Positions 1-11,164 of a stretch of DNA of 60,000 nt are shown piece after piece. This DNA comes from Apostichopus japonicus (taxonomy: Eukaryota; Echinodermata; Holothuroidea; Aspidochirotida; Stichopodidae): the NCBI RefSeq assembly GCF_037975245.1, contig NC_092583.1, positions 1,409,764 to 1,469,763 on the forward strand. The letters run 5' to 3'. Under the pieces are notes generated by a model. That model made no database searches. It was not told where the DNA came from and worked only from the letters and a program-made list of their open reading frames with translations. Each line of letters opens with the position of its first letter. Within the stretch, counting starts at the first letter, position 1. The position numbers and the translations under genes were made by a program.

Positions 1-146
1 GCAAGGGGCTTAGAGATTGCAACTTAAACGTCGGGTGGCTTCCAATTCAACATTTTAAATCACACTCATTTATGATGGTGATGAAATACAGTTCAGTGTG
101 TTTTTATAACCTTTCATTTTTTTTTTTTTTTCTTTCCCTTTTGAAG

Positions 147-233
147 CAACAAAAAGAGTTGACCGATAGGATAGAAGATAATATCGACACAGCCCAGACA
201 AATGTGCTACAAGGAACCAGAAGTATCATCACG
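147..233 (+). CDS. STX17: Syntaxin-17, penultimate coding exon (C-terminal half of SNARE motif)
   Basis: This 29-codon phase-0 exon lies between a polypyrimidine-rich acceptor ending TTTTGAAG and a donor ACG|GTAAGA. It begins QQKELTDRIEDN and continues to LQGTRSIIT, which aligns with the second half of the syntaxin-17 Qa-SNARE helix (human QQEKIDSIADHV to VEEGTKNL). The second glutamine, codon 150-152, is the likely ionic zero-layer residue. In the family this helix assembles with SNAP29 and VAMP8 to fuse autophagosomes with lysosomes. The upstream exons (N-terminal Habc region and the first half of the SNARE motif) lie left of the window. Confidence 0.9.
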
Positions 234-744
234 GTAAGATAAACGTCATGTTAGTTTGCCATCGATCAAAGGAAAAAGTATCCGATTTGTTTCCATAAAA
301 TGTAACTTATTTGTCAAACTCTGACCACAGCTGGTGACGTTTAGCGGTAGCGAGAAATTCTCTTCCAGCCACACATTTGTACCAATTAATAATCCCCATG
401 TTTTATATGGACGTTATAAAGTATTTCTTATTATCAGAGGTTGATGAGAATCATTAGATGTGATGTTCTCTCACCTGTTGTACTCTACATGTACTTGAAA
501 AATATAAATGGAATACTTTTTTTGTCTTGAAATTAAATTTTTAGTTCTCTGCTTGATTACAGGATCAGATTACAGGATTACAGGATATTGCCAGTTTGTC
601 AGCAAACAAACATACCAATATTTTTTTTCTTGACAATGTCCATTACATAATTTTCTTACAACCATATTTAGATGCATTGATCAACTTTTTGAAGTCACTC
701 ATCATGCACGTGCCTTTTCAATTCTCTTCTGCTCCGCAATTTAG
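234..744 (+). other. STX17: STX17 last intron
   Basis: This 511-base intron runs from GTAAGA to TTTAG. It is AT-rich with a few short T runs. I see no other feature in it. Confidence 0.85.
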
Positions 745-996
745 GTCTCCAACATCAAAAACGTGATGTTACCCCTGACGGGTGCTTTGCTTGGAACGGC
801 GGTTGGAGGCCCGTTGGGTCTAATGGTTGGGTACAAGGTAGGAGCAGTTGCCGCCTTCGGAGGTGGGGCGGTCGGCTTTCTCGGTGCCCGCATCGCCAAG
901 AGGAAGTCTACCGAAAAGAACAACAAAGATTTGGAACTAATAGAGGAGGAACAGAGAACACTTAGTGAATCAAAGAAAGATACGGACAAGAGATGA
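745..996 (+). CDS. STX17: Syntaxin-17, last coding exon (double transmembrane hairpin and C-terminal tail)
   Basis: The exon follows a CAATTTAG acceptor in phase 0 and encodes 83 residues plus a TGA stop. It reads VSNIKNVMLPLTGALLG, then a glycine-rich stretch, then a charged tail. Two hydrophobic segments are visible, roughly residues 8-26 (LPLTGALLGTAVGGPLGLMVG) and 28-46 (KVGAVAAFGGGAVGFLGARI). They are separated by a short polar turn and have small residues repeated at GxxxG-like spacing. This matches human syntaxin-17 (ALIGGMVGGPIGLLAGFKVAG and following). Its glycine-zipper hairpin is what targets the protein to completed autophagosomes, and this hairpin separates it from ordinary single-anchor syntaxins. 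The hydrophilic tail starts with KRKSTEKNNKD and is rich in Lys, Glu and Ser. The gene ends tail-to-tail with MGAT5, whose stop codon is about 11.9 kb away. No frameshift or missing segment is seen. Confidence 0.93.
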   Translation, partial: VSNIKNVMLPLTGALLGTAVGGPLGLMVGYKVGAVAAFGGGAVGFLGARIAKRKSTEKNNKDLELIEEEQRTLSESKKDTDKR

Positions 997-2235
997 AACT
1001 AAAGTCTCTACACGACTTCAGCACTCTCAATATGTAGTGCCCTTCTTTCTCTACCTGGATATGGTGAACAATTTTGGAAGGACCATAAGCACAAGGGAGT
1101 CCACAGGACGGCCACAGAAAAAGTGGGGTCGGTGAAAGGCCAAAAGCATCTATCTACATTTGAATGTCTTATATAGCCTGCCATGGCAGTCACAGCCAGT
1201 CGTCCGAAATTTGCCACCTAGGGCAACGAAAACCAAACATTTCCTAACCACAGGCGAAATCATGGTGAGGGTGCTGTCATTAGTGATACTTGCTACTTAG
1301 TCTCAGAGTTCTAAAACATTAATTGATTGTTCCTAGGGCTCTGTGGATTGAAAATGGTTGAGAACCTGTTGGCTCTGCTTTTATAGTATTAAAACAGTAT
1401 TAATGTATGTAAACGATTACCATAGGGTACATTTGTGAGTTGTATGAAGTATACCATCGTGAATGGCAGATGAAAATGGAATTTTGCCAAGAGGAGCGGT
1501 TCAACTTTTATATATAGAGGATTTTCACATTTTGCTCCCTTAAATATGGATTTGCCATTACTGGTTCTTTAAATATTGCAGTTTCCAATATGACCTATTA
1601 TTGGCATTGAACTCAGTTGAAAGAACACTTTGCATTTATCTTGGCAGTATAAGAAGGAAAACCGAGGAAACGTTAGTCAAAGTTTAAACTTCCTAGTGGT
1701 GGGCACTTAAACATCAAACGTTCACAAACTGATTTATGTTAAAATGATTTTTGGTTGGGTTAACATAACTTCCTTTTAAGCACATATTGTGATACTGATG
1801 CAGAAACCTAGCCAAAGAAAATGTAACAGAGAACTAAAAGCAAAACAACTGCTTAGCAACCTTGAAAAAACAGGAAAACTCCAAAAGCACAGTATAGTGA
1901 AGGCTCATCTACTGGAGCTGAAATTATTTCAAACTAAATTGTCTGCCACGGATACATTCTGAAAGAGATGAAATGGTGGCTGGAGAATGGCTGATCATAC
2001 CAACCAACCAACACAATATTTGGCGGAAACCATGGAAATGATTCAGTCAATTCTTGAGAGTTGAAAGAATGGATGGAATGTGGAGATCACAGAACTAGTA
2101 GCTGGATAGTAAGGAGAATTTTTTGGAAACAGGGATTTCTGCTTGGTTAGCCAGTGAGTGTTTTTTAAGACTTCCAGCAATCATAGTTCCTCATCTTTGA
2201 ACTTGTGATAAAACAGGCTGCTGGATTGTGAACAA
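997..2235 (+). other. STX17 3' UTR and proximal intergenic DNA
   Basis: No coding signal was recognised here. An ATTAAA at 1388-1393 is a possible STX17 polyadenylation signal, but without transcript data it cannot be told from chance in AT-rich DNA. The rest is unremarkable single-copy-looking sequence. Confidence 0.4.
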
Positions 2236-3780
2236 CCCAGGAAAAAATTTACCTCAAATTTACCGCGGTAACATACCACACTTTTACCCCGGTAAAACCG
2301 GGGTAAAAACGCGGTAAATTTGTTGTACATTACCGCGGTGTTTTGGCCCTATGGACGCGGTAAACCACGGTTTACCGCAGTAAATTACCACAAATTTACC
2401 ATGGTTTTACCTCACTTTTACCCCAATTTTACCGCAATTTACCACGGTGTTACCATACTTTTACCGGGCTTTTACTACACTTTTACTACGCTTATTGTCC
2501 TCAAAGACTTGTTTTAAATGGAAAGAGTACTCTGAACATAATTACATAGACTTGTCAAGTCATTTATTAGACCTGACAGAGAATACCCAAATCTGAGGAC
2601 ACTGATTGGTCAATTTTTGTGTGCCACAGTGTTGAGGCACAGAACCTATGCCTTATGTGTGCTAGTTTATATAGTTCTTTTTTCATTTTAAAGGCTTTTA
2701 GGTTCTCCCTAATAATGAAAAAAGAATTAATTGTTGTCTCCTCTCAAATATATCAGGGATTCCATGAAGGAATTCTCTATGTATCTATCCTCTGCTTGTT
2801 TTGTTTTAGGAAAAGAGATGCATACTATAACATATAAGAATAGCAGTTTGTCTCTCTTCTTTATTCAACTCATATTCACAGGTAATTTATATTGCCAACA
2901 TTAAGATATGAGTAGAACAAAAGGTTTGTCATATCAGTATTGCAAAAATATGGGACAAAATCATGGAAAAATTGCTGTAAATGTACCATCATGTTTCATA
3001 GTGTGACCCATATATGTTCTACTGTGGTACAATTATGGTAAATTTACCATAGTATAATTGCACCGTATAGTTTTACCCTATTTTTACTGTGGTTAATCAT
3101 GGCACAATTGTAGGAATTTCACATATGTAGTTTATGTACCATATAAACTTACCCTACTTTTACTACAGTAATATCATGGTAAAACTATGGTAAATTTACC
3201 GTAGTAAATGTACCACACTTTTACCCTACTTTTACCGCGGTAATACCATGGTAAAACTGTGGTTAATTTACCGTAGTAAATGTACCGCACTTTTACCCTA
3301 CTTATACCGCGGTTATATCATGGTAAAACTGCGGTAAATTTACCGCAGTAAATGAACCACACTTTTACCCTACTTTTACCGCGGTAATACCATGGTAAAA
3401 TTGTGGTAAATTTACCGTAGTAAATGTACCACACTTTTACCGCGGTAATACCATGGTAAAACTGCGGTAAATTTACCGTAGTAAATGTACCGCACTTTTA
3501 CCCTACTTATACCGCGGTAGTATCATGGTAAAACTGCGGTAAATTTACCGCGGTAAATGTACCGCACTTTTACCCTACTTATACCGTGGTAATATCATGG
3601 TAAAACTGTGGTAAATTTACCGCGGTAAATGTACCGCACTTTTACCGCGGTAATACCATGGTAAAACTGCGGTAAATGTACCGCGGTTGATTTCACCACA
3701 ATTTTACCACACATTTACCCTATTTACCACACATTTACCATAGTTTACCGCAGTAAAATTAGGGTACATTTTTTGCTGGG
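2236..3780. mobile_element. TIR-bounded non-autonomous element loaded with a palindromic satellite
   Basis: The ends form an inverted repeat: CCCAGGAAAAAATTTACC at 2236-2253 and, reversed at 3763-3780, CCCAGCAAAAAATGTACC (16 of 18 identical). Between them are two blocks, about 2250-2490 and 3000-3775, built almost wholly from TTTACC/GGTAAA words in both orientations. They flank about 500 bases of different sequence. No transposase frame is present, so it looks like a MITE-type element that captured or grew a satellite. Target-site duplications are not clear, so the superfamily is unassigned. Confidence 0.6.
3190..3700. repeat. 72-bp tandem repeat made of nested palindromes
   Basis: CCGCGG landmarks (one degraded to CCGTGG) fall near 3235, 3307, 3379, 3440, 3512, 3584 and 3645. 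The spacing is 72 bases, except for shortened 61-base units that have lost the CCCTACTTTTA segment. Each unit contains three dyads: TTACCGCGGTAA, ACCATGGT and GGTAAATTTACC. The array could extrude as cruciforms or fold as serial hairpins. Confidence 0.85.
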
Positions 3781-3937
3781 AAGCTCAAATTTATGCACCA
3801 ATAGTTGAGGCACATATAAAGAACAGTGTGTTCCTGTAATAACAACAGAAGATAAATTATTGCAAGGATTTTAAAGTTGCTGTGTTTTATAGTCTCTTGT
3901 TCAGAGGGTAAAATGTTAAAACAGTTTCATTTTAGTC

Positions 3938-4535
3938 GTAGCAAGCCTAGCTTAATTTGCTTGCAGTTTTCCCAAGTATGACACAGTTCCACAGCAGTGG
4001 TAGCAAGCCTAGCTTACTTGCTCACAGTTACCCTAAGCCTACCACAGTTTCATGGTAATGGTAGCAAGCCTAGCTTACTTTGCTCGCAGTTGCCCTAAGC
4101 CTACCACAGTTTCACAGCAGTGGTAGCAAGCCTAGCTCACCTTTGCCCTAAGCCTACCAGTTCCACAGCAGTGGTAGCAAGCCTAGCTCACTTGCTCACA
4201 GTTACCCTAAGCCTACCACAGTTTCATGGTAATGGTAGCAAGCCTAGCTTACTTTGCTCGCAGTTGCCCTAAGCCTACCACAGTTTCACAGCAGTGGTAG
4301 CAAGCCTAGCTCACAGTTGCCCTAAGCCTACCAGTTCTACAGCAGTGGTAGCAAGCCTAGCTCACTTTGCTCACAGTTGCCCTAAGCCTACCACAGTTAC
4401 ATGGTAGTGGTAGCAAGCCTAGCTTACTTTGCATGCAGTTATCCTTAAGCCTACCACAGTTTCAAAGTAGTGGTGGCAAGCCTAGCTAACTTTGCATGCA
4501 GTTGCGACAAGTCTACCACAGTTTCATTGCATTTG
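3938..4535. repeat. About 62-bp minisatellite with higher-order structure
   Basis: The phrase GTAGCAAGCCTAGCT recurs about ten times (3938, 4000, 4061, 4123, 4173, 4235, 4298, 4348, 4410 and a GGCAAGCCTAGCT variant near 4473). Spacing is mostly 61-63 bases with 50-base short units. Units 4000-4172 and 4173-4347 are close copies of each other as triplets, so a roughly 175-bp higher-order unit has itself duplicated. Confidence 0.9.
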
Positions 4536-5959
4536 TTTTAAACCTGGTTTGATTTCCATATAATTATCAGGGCTTAAGCTGTAAAGTGTTGAGACTAGTT
4601 ATAGAACTCAACAACAGTAGCTTTGGCCACCAAGTTGAATGAATCTGGTGGGAATTTCTGATATGAAGTTAGGAAATTCAACCGCTACTTTGTACTAAGT
4701 TATTTCATAAGTTACTTGAAAAAAAAAATTCCCCTTTAATTTTTATTTGTAGGGGTGTATGTTTGAAGATGAATTTTTGTATAGCTTCATTAATCCACCT
4801 CCATATTTATATATGCACTCCGATTTAGGTCGAGTGCAATCCTGTCCAGTAGCATTAATTTGGAATGTCTAGTTTGATTAAATTGGTGCTATTTATTAGA
4901 TAACAGTCTGGACCAGGTGAGCATTTGTAACATTTTCCTGCCATTCCATAAAATCCACCCAAAAACAAAATGTCAATATTTCATTTTCTTATTTTATAAT
5001 TGTGCTTTTTTATCCTCACAGGTGGAAACTTGGAGGCTTCTCGTCTCAAAATTTGCAGGGCTCTTTGAAAGCAGGCATGATTCAAAAAGGGGGGGGGGAG
5101 GGGGCATCCTCCCCTTTCAACCTCCCATAAAAATAAGTTATTAGGACTTATCCTTCTGTTGAAAAATAGTCCAAATATAAGGCTCAGAATGCGACATTTG
5201 ATTTCCTTAAATTGATTTTTCTTGTGAGGTTGACCCTGCAGATCACCCACCTGGTAGTCTGGTTCAACAACCCCTAGGGTCACACTCCCATTTTATATAA
5301 AATCCTGAATTATGCTGCTGGGACAGAATTAGCTTCATGTTAAATGTATGCTTAACAGTTTTGTTGCATTTGTGTAACAGTTAAATTCATTTACAGTTTA
5401 GTATACTAGTTGTGTAGTATTTTGCTTAAAAGGTGTGTTGTATTGGCCGCAAATATGCTAGATATTCAAAATTTGGTCACTGTCTGGCTTGTTTTTAACC
5501 TATTGTTCATTTATCAGTCAGTGCATGAATACTGGCTTCCTTGCTTCACCACACTTTATCATTTTCTGTGTAATATTTGTCTTTAAAATGTGCAATTTTT
5601 AAGGTATTTGTTACCAGTTTTGTCAGTTAAGTTAATACAAATGTGCCTTAACTAAATAGACAATAAAAAAAATTGTTTACTATTCTAGCACAAAGTTTTT
5701 TTTTTCTTTTCTTCATTCTTACCAGTGTCCTGCTTTGATATACAAGTTAGGGAGATTGCAAGCCAAGATGTTACTCACACGTATTGAAGCACGTCATCAC
5801 CATCGCATATGTAGGTTCCGTTTGCCTTTGGCAAGGAATCAACAAAACCAAGACACAATGGTGATGCATGATGGGGTTGCTGAAGGTTACCTTGAGGAAT
5901 TTGAAAACCCACATATAATGTATAAAAACACAACTTATCAAAAAGAAAATGGAGACACT
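4536..5959. other. Intergenic DNA, no gene recognised
   Basis: The stretch is AT-rich. Positions 5030-5290 have the look of a dispersed repeat, with a G run followed by CATCCTCCCCTTTCAACCTC and a more GC-balanced body. The open frames here have no recognisable protein features or splice context. Confidence 0.4.
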
Positions 5960-6690
5960 CCTTGTCTAGGACTCAAACCCCCCAAAGAGAGCATTTTGTT
6001 CCTTTGCTCCTTCCATTCTCTGAAGTTGAAATATTAGAAATGAGGATTATTACTAAACAGTTGCAGTGGTTAGTGCTGTAACCGAAGGGTTAGGATATAC
6101 TTGTAGTCTAGGGTTCAAAACCCAGAAAGAGCATTTTGATATTTTGCCACTTTCCTCCTTTCATTTCTGAAGTTGAAATATTAGAAACTAGCACTATTTC
6201 TCAACAGTTACAGTTGCGAAGTTGGCAGTGCTCTGTAACTGAGAGAGTCAGACAAGCTCCACGTCTCCGGTTCAAGTCCAGCCAGAGCATTTCACTTTTC
6301 TGTTCTTTGAAGCAGGCCGAAGTATAAAGATAAGAAACAAAGTATATTTCATTGGGAACCAAAATGGTGTAATCGGTAGAGCTGTAAGCTACTGGACATT
6401 CGTAAACAGCTGGATTCAAGCCCCGGGTAAGTGATCGCTGTCCAAGGACTCACTGCCGGCACCCCTCTACCTGACAAGGTTCCCGAGCAGCCTAGGTGAA
6501 TTGGATGGCCACCTCTCCCTGACAAGGATCAGAGGAGAATATGTTTTATGATATCTTTAAGTCCAAACACTTGGATCTTTAAATATTTGTAAAGCTTCCA
6601 ACATCAATGTCTCCCCTAATAGTATAGTGGTAAAGAAATTTTTTGGGCACCGCAAGGTACTGGTTCAATCTCAAGCTTTGCTTGTTTTAT
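5960..6690 (+). pseudogene. Array of decayed tRNA-like units
   Basis: Four or five tRNA-like segments sit in the same orientation, near 5965-5990 (B-box part only), 6059-6127, 6208-6285, 6347-6425 and 6607-6670. Each of the later ones has an A-box-like TGGTTAGTGC, TAATCGGTAGAGC or TAGTATAGTGGTA and a B-box-like GGTTCAAAACC, GGTTCAAGTCC or GGATTCAAGCC. The first three are joined by a shared spacer (AGAGCATTT ... TGAAGTTGAAATATTAGAAA), giving a period of about 145-155 bases. None folds cleanly, so these look like tRNA pseudogenes or SINE heads amplified in tandem. Confidence 0.5.
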
Positions 6691-8818
6691 CAATGGAAAA
6701 AGAAAAAAAGTTCAGTGTCTTACCAAAAACATCCATAAAAACAAGAAAGGCAAAGTGGGTAGGTGTTTCCTCCTATAATGAAAATCATAGAAATGTACAA
6801 ATTACACACAGAAATCACAGAAACCAAAAAAGCTTTGTTCTTTTAATAATTGGCAAAATATGTCTTTCATATAATATTTTTTTTTCAATATATACTATTT
6901 TATCTTGACAGGCTTTTTGCTTAACTTATTGAAGTTAATTAAAGGTTCAGCATTAACACCCAAACAGAATCGTCACAAAAGTCTCTAACAGAAAGGAAAA
7001 AACAGCATCAACAACAAAAAGCAAGAAAAGCGGGTGAAAGCAAAATGTTAATATTATTATGTACTTGTAAACACAAGGAAATTATCAAGAGTTTAAAGTT
7101 ACTGCAAGTTTGGACCCTTTGGCAACAAAATCTGAATATTAAAATAAACTCAAAAGAAAACAAAGAATAATAATAGTTGTCTTAATCCTTGATAAGATTA
7201 TGATTTCCTTATTGTTCAAAAAATTGAGTTATTCTCCACTTTGCTACAGAATGGGTCAAACAAAATTTGGACATGGGCACCAGCAGGGGGTGGGTACTTA
7301 GGGGAGGAATATTTTGCCCCACCCATGGAAAGTCAAAGTAGTATAGAAATAGGAGCGAAAAACAGCTCTCTTTGTTAAGAATAGGATTTTCAACTTGTTC
7401 ACTTTTGATGGTTCACCTGTAATAACTTGTTGGTGTTATAAATTTGTCATTCTATCACACTTTTTCTTCACACACAAAGCAACTTAAAAAGCACACTATT
7501 ATGTCAGCTGTGAAAATTAACTGAGCTACAAATATTATAATTGCATATGTAAAACCTTTGTTTATTGCATACATTATTGTGACCTTTGGTGTTGCCTTTT
7601 GAATATTGACATGTGCTTTATACTGATTTTTTTTTGGTTGGGTATATGGATATTGATAAATATGGAAGGTCAACTTGTTTTCACTAAGTTTGACCAAATG
7701 GATATCATAGTTTGGGTATATATCAGAAGGAAAATACATTTCCATGAAGAAACACATTTCCTTTCCATATACCCTCCACAAACAAGAACATTTCTTACGA
7801 ATCTTGGCAAGCGAAGGTGTGGATAATATTGGCTGCCAGATGTATGCTACATACACAAATATATATTGATAGAAATCATGTAATTCACTTTGCATACGTG
7901 ATTCATCATTTCTTCAAATAGTTAGTTTCAAAGGTAACTTTTTTTCTTTCTTTTAGCTACTGATGAATATTGAAAGAAGATAAAAAATATCTCCAAAACA
8001 AACAAAAAAAAAGGAAAAATTCAAAGTTACTCAATACTTCCTATACAAGCATTTCATACAACCGCTATTTTCCCTTTCTTCAATCTGAAAAGCTGCACAT
8101 CTCAATTTCTATCTGAAAAGTTTCCAAGGATGGCAGAGACAACAGGTTTTAGTAATGGTGTAAAGACAGTCCCACAATGCCATGACTAAATCGCCACAGG
8201 ATTAAACTCCACCATCATGTTCTAGTTTCCGATATTCACAACGACCCCAAATTTTATAATCTGATCCCCTCCCACCCACCCCCTCTTTCCACCACGGTAC
8301 AATAAACAACTGAATAGCACACATAAGGACTGTGTTCTAATAAGTACTTGTTGGGAAAACACTGCAAGTTGAGTTTCCCAACTGTAGCTGGCATGAAGTA
8401 AAACTGGATAAATATTGATCTGTCCTTGTCTTAGGCACATGCACCCTGCCAAACCTCCCACAATTTTTCCCCGTTATGGATGTCCAAGTCGGGTACCGTT
8501 CATTCGAGGAGTGTGCGGCTGGCCTTAACTCTACTTACAACTACAATCAGTGCAGGCTACATTTTAACACCAATTGAAAAGTAACACCAAGGAGCTGACA
8601 TTATCAACTTCACCTAATAGAGACATAATCTTATATTTTGAACACAAAATTCAAAATTTCAAAAAAAGATTTTAAGTAATTATACCTTCAACATACCATA
8701 GATATAGTAATTTGACATGTGACCAAAAATCCCCTTAGGCAGAAACGATCAATACTATCTGTGTTATACTGGAAAGCTTTCGTTCGAACCAGAAAACAAA
8801 CACGTTTTTTCCCCCCTC
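6691..8818. other. Intergenic DNA, nothing recognised
   Basis: AT-rich sequence without recognised exons, RNA genes or TIRs. The frames over 7455-7895 and 8222-8461 show no family features. Confidence 0.35.
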
Positions 8819-9165
8819 TGTCACCCCTCTTCTCATAGCTCTCTTCCACCTTTTCTTTCTCCACATCTTTCTGTCTTTGTCCATCTCTAGTTTATTCCCC
8901 ACCCCCTTCCCTTAATCCTCTCTTTGTGTTTCTACAGTTTATATCCTACCCTGTTGGTTTCTTTCTTCTCTCCATCCCTTGTCTACTAATCCCCTTACAT
9001 CTATCTCTTTGTGTTCACCATGCTCATTAACCTGTCTGTATTCTGTGTGTGTATCTGTTTCTTCTGTAACTGTAACTTGTCATTTAGCCTTTGAAGAAGA
9101 TCCTGCTAAGATTGAAACGTCAAGCCCTCTAACTTTTACACATAACGGTTTATAGTGGTTATCCA
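8819..9165 (+). repeat. Dispersed repeat R1, copy 1
   Basis: This segment is homologous over its length to 32908-33290 in the same orientation. It has a pyrimidine-rich body, TCACCCCTCTTCTCA onwards, through ACCTGTCTGTATTCTGTG to TGTCATTTAGCC. It ends in GAAGAAGATCCTGCTAAGAT followed by TGAAACGTC. Two diverged copies in one window show that it is a repeat family and not a gene. Confidence 0.8.
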
Positions 9166-10825
9166 GTATGAACTAAATAGGAGATACGGTTTGAAGAAGG
9201 ATTGCCATTATAAGAATTTTACGTTAAGGCCCGCCCACTCATTAATATGCATGATGGCAACCACAAACAACAGGGGCACATCTACACATAACAGGGCATC
9301 TACCTACCATACATGACATTGACTCAACCTGTGCTTCTTAAGATATCGCCAGTATGATTTGCAAAGGTTAATGAGCCTTCGGCAATGTAACCAAAAAGTG
9401 AACACAAAAAAACATTTTTGAAATGGCAACACAACAAAATATAAACATAAAACATGTGAATTCTTACAAATTATACATCTTAATTTGTTTGCCCTAATAT
9501 AAACCAGTAAAAAAAAAACATACTACCACTCACAGCAAATGAAAAATTTAACTTAGAAAAAGGCAAAAATATTGCATGAATGTTACCACCAAAATGTGTG
9601 CCCTAGCTCCAGAAGAACTCTCCATAGATCAGAGAATCTTTTTGCACTAAATTTCTATATTATTTTTCTTTATTGGTGGTTCATATTAAACACAAAGCAT
9701 CAGTAAGATGGTGAATTTTTGGTTCATGAAAGAAATCATCAAACACTCAGTACTTAACAGGTCATCAGTATCGCCAATTAATATACTAAATATGCTAGTC
9801 AAAGCCAAATAATGGTCACTCATGTGCAAACAACCTAAGTACACACATTTAATTTGCACCCCTATGAGCCATGTCTCTTTGGCATTTGCAAAAATCGTTC
9901 AATTTGGCCATCCAAGCTGGCTATCTTTGAGAATTAATTTAGAGAGTCAAACTATCCAGCAGAACTTGTTTGAGCAAAGATTAGCATGTTTAATATTTTG
10001 GATGGAATGCTGATAACCTTTCAATTCTATTTGATGATAAAAAGCTATTTTAGGAGGCAAAATATTCATTTCATCAATTGCCATCTTATTTCTCAGTAAC
10101 ATTTTTTTCTTCTTCAAATTTTACAGCAAATTTATGGCCAAATGCAAATAATTACTTTCGCAGTTTACTTTCTCGTTTTAGATTTCCTAAATTAAGCCTC
10201 CGTTTTGTGGCCTGGTTCACTTTCTGTGTATCCTGCTTGAGTACTCTAGATAATTTCCTGTTTTCCAAAATGAAGCAAAAAATGGCATGTTTGATAGCAG
10301 GGTCAAATAGTTCTTTCATCTTATATCCAGCTTAATGTGTTTAGCATGACTTTAAAATATGGTCAGAACAATTTTACTTGCAATTTTGGAGGGGGAAAAA
10401 AACTCTTTTTGCTATTAAGCTTAAACTGTATATATCTCGTTTTGAAAGCACTGACCAAACTTCTTTTTTTTTGGGGGGGGGGGGAGGTGTTTTATTGCAA
10501 AGTTAACAATTCTTCACAAAGAAGTCGCCCCTTCCGCCCCCCTCATTAATTTGTTATGCAACAATACTAATAAAGAAAAAGTTTATCCCCCCATAAGATG
10601 ATACCAAAAGAGGATGCAAAAAGGTGCATTAATGTTATCCCCAAAAATGAATAGACCATATTTAACTTTACAAAAATAGACCTGCACAGAATTACTTTCA
10701 TCTGGAAATAACAAGGCCAGCCTTGTTTCTGGTATGTCGAGTTTGGCACTGATACTCTAAATTATTCTTATGAAATATAATTTCGATATTGAAATGAAAC
10801 AATTTTGAATAAATAAAGTTAAAGG
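9166..10825. other. Intergenic DNA, nothing recognised
   Basis: AT-rich sequence with a poly-G run near 10474-10485. A short GAGCCTTCGGCAATGTAACC segment near 9372 resembles GCCTTCGGCATCGTAACC near 30100, so it is repeat-derived. Confidence 0.35.
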
Positions 10826-11164
10826 TTTTACAGTCTTGTTTGAGGCCAAGGCCCCCTCACAAGACTTAACAACTTAACCCCTGGTCCTTGGCACAATTCA
10901 AACAATCCCTCCTGGGACACTAAATTGCACCACATCTACGTGCCCCCTGGGGACTTCCCATAGTTTACAGCCACAAACCGGCAATTACAACTATATTTAC
11001 AAGGTACCTCGCAAGCCCCCATTTGTACACCTGGATGAAGAGAGGCAATGGAGATAAAGTGCCTTGCCTGAGGCATGACACAATGTAATGATCTGGCCAG
11101 GACTTGAACCGGCAAGCCTTGGATCACAAGTCCACTGCCTTTAATAACCACTTGACCACAATGA
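10826..11164 (-). mobile_element. tRNA-derived SINE, family A, copy 1
   Basis: Read on the - strand, it starts with a tRNA-like head (CATTGTGGTCAAGTGGT, then a B-box-like GGTTCAAGTCC). A body shared with the copies at 29238 and 41500 follows, including GCACTTTATCTCCATTGCC and a CACCAGGTGTA-like segment, then the CCTTGGCCTCAAACAAGACT tail. It is more diverged than the 29238 copy. Confidence 0.85.
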
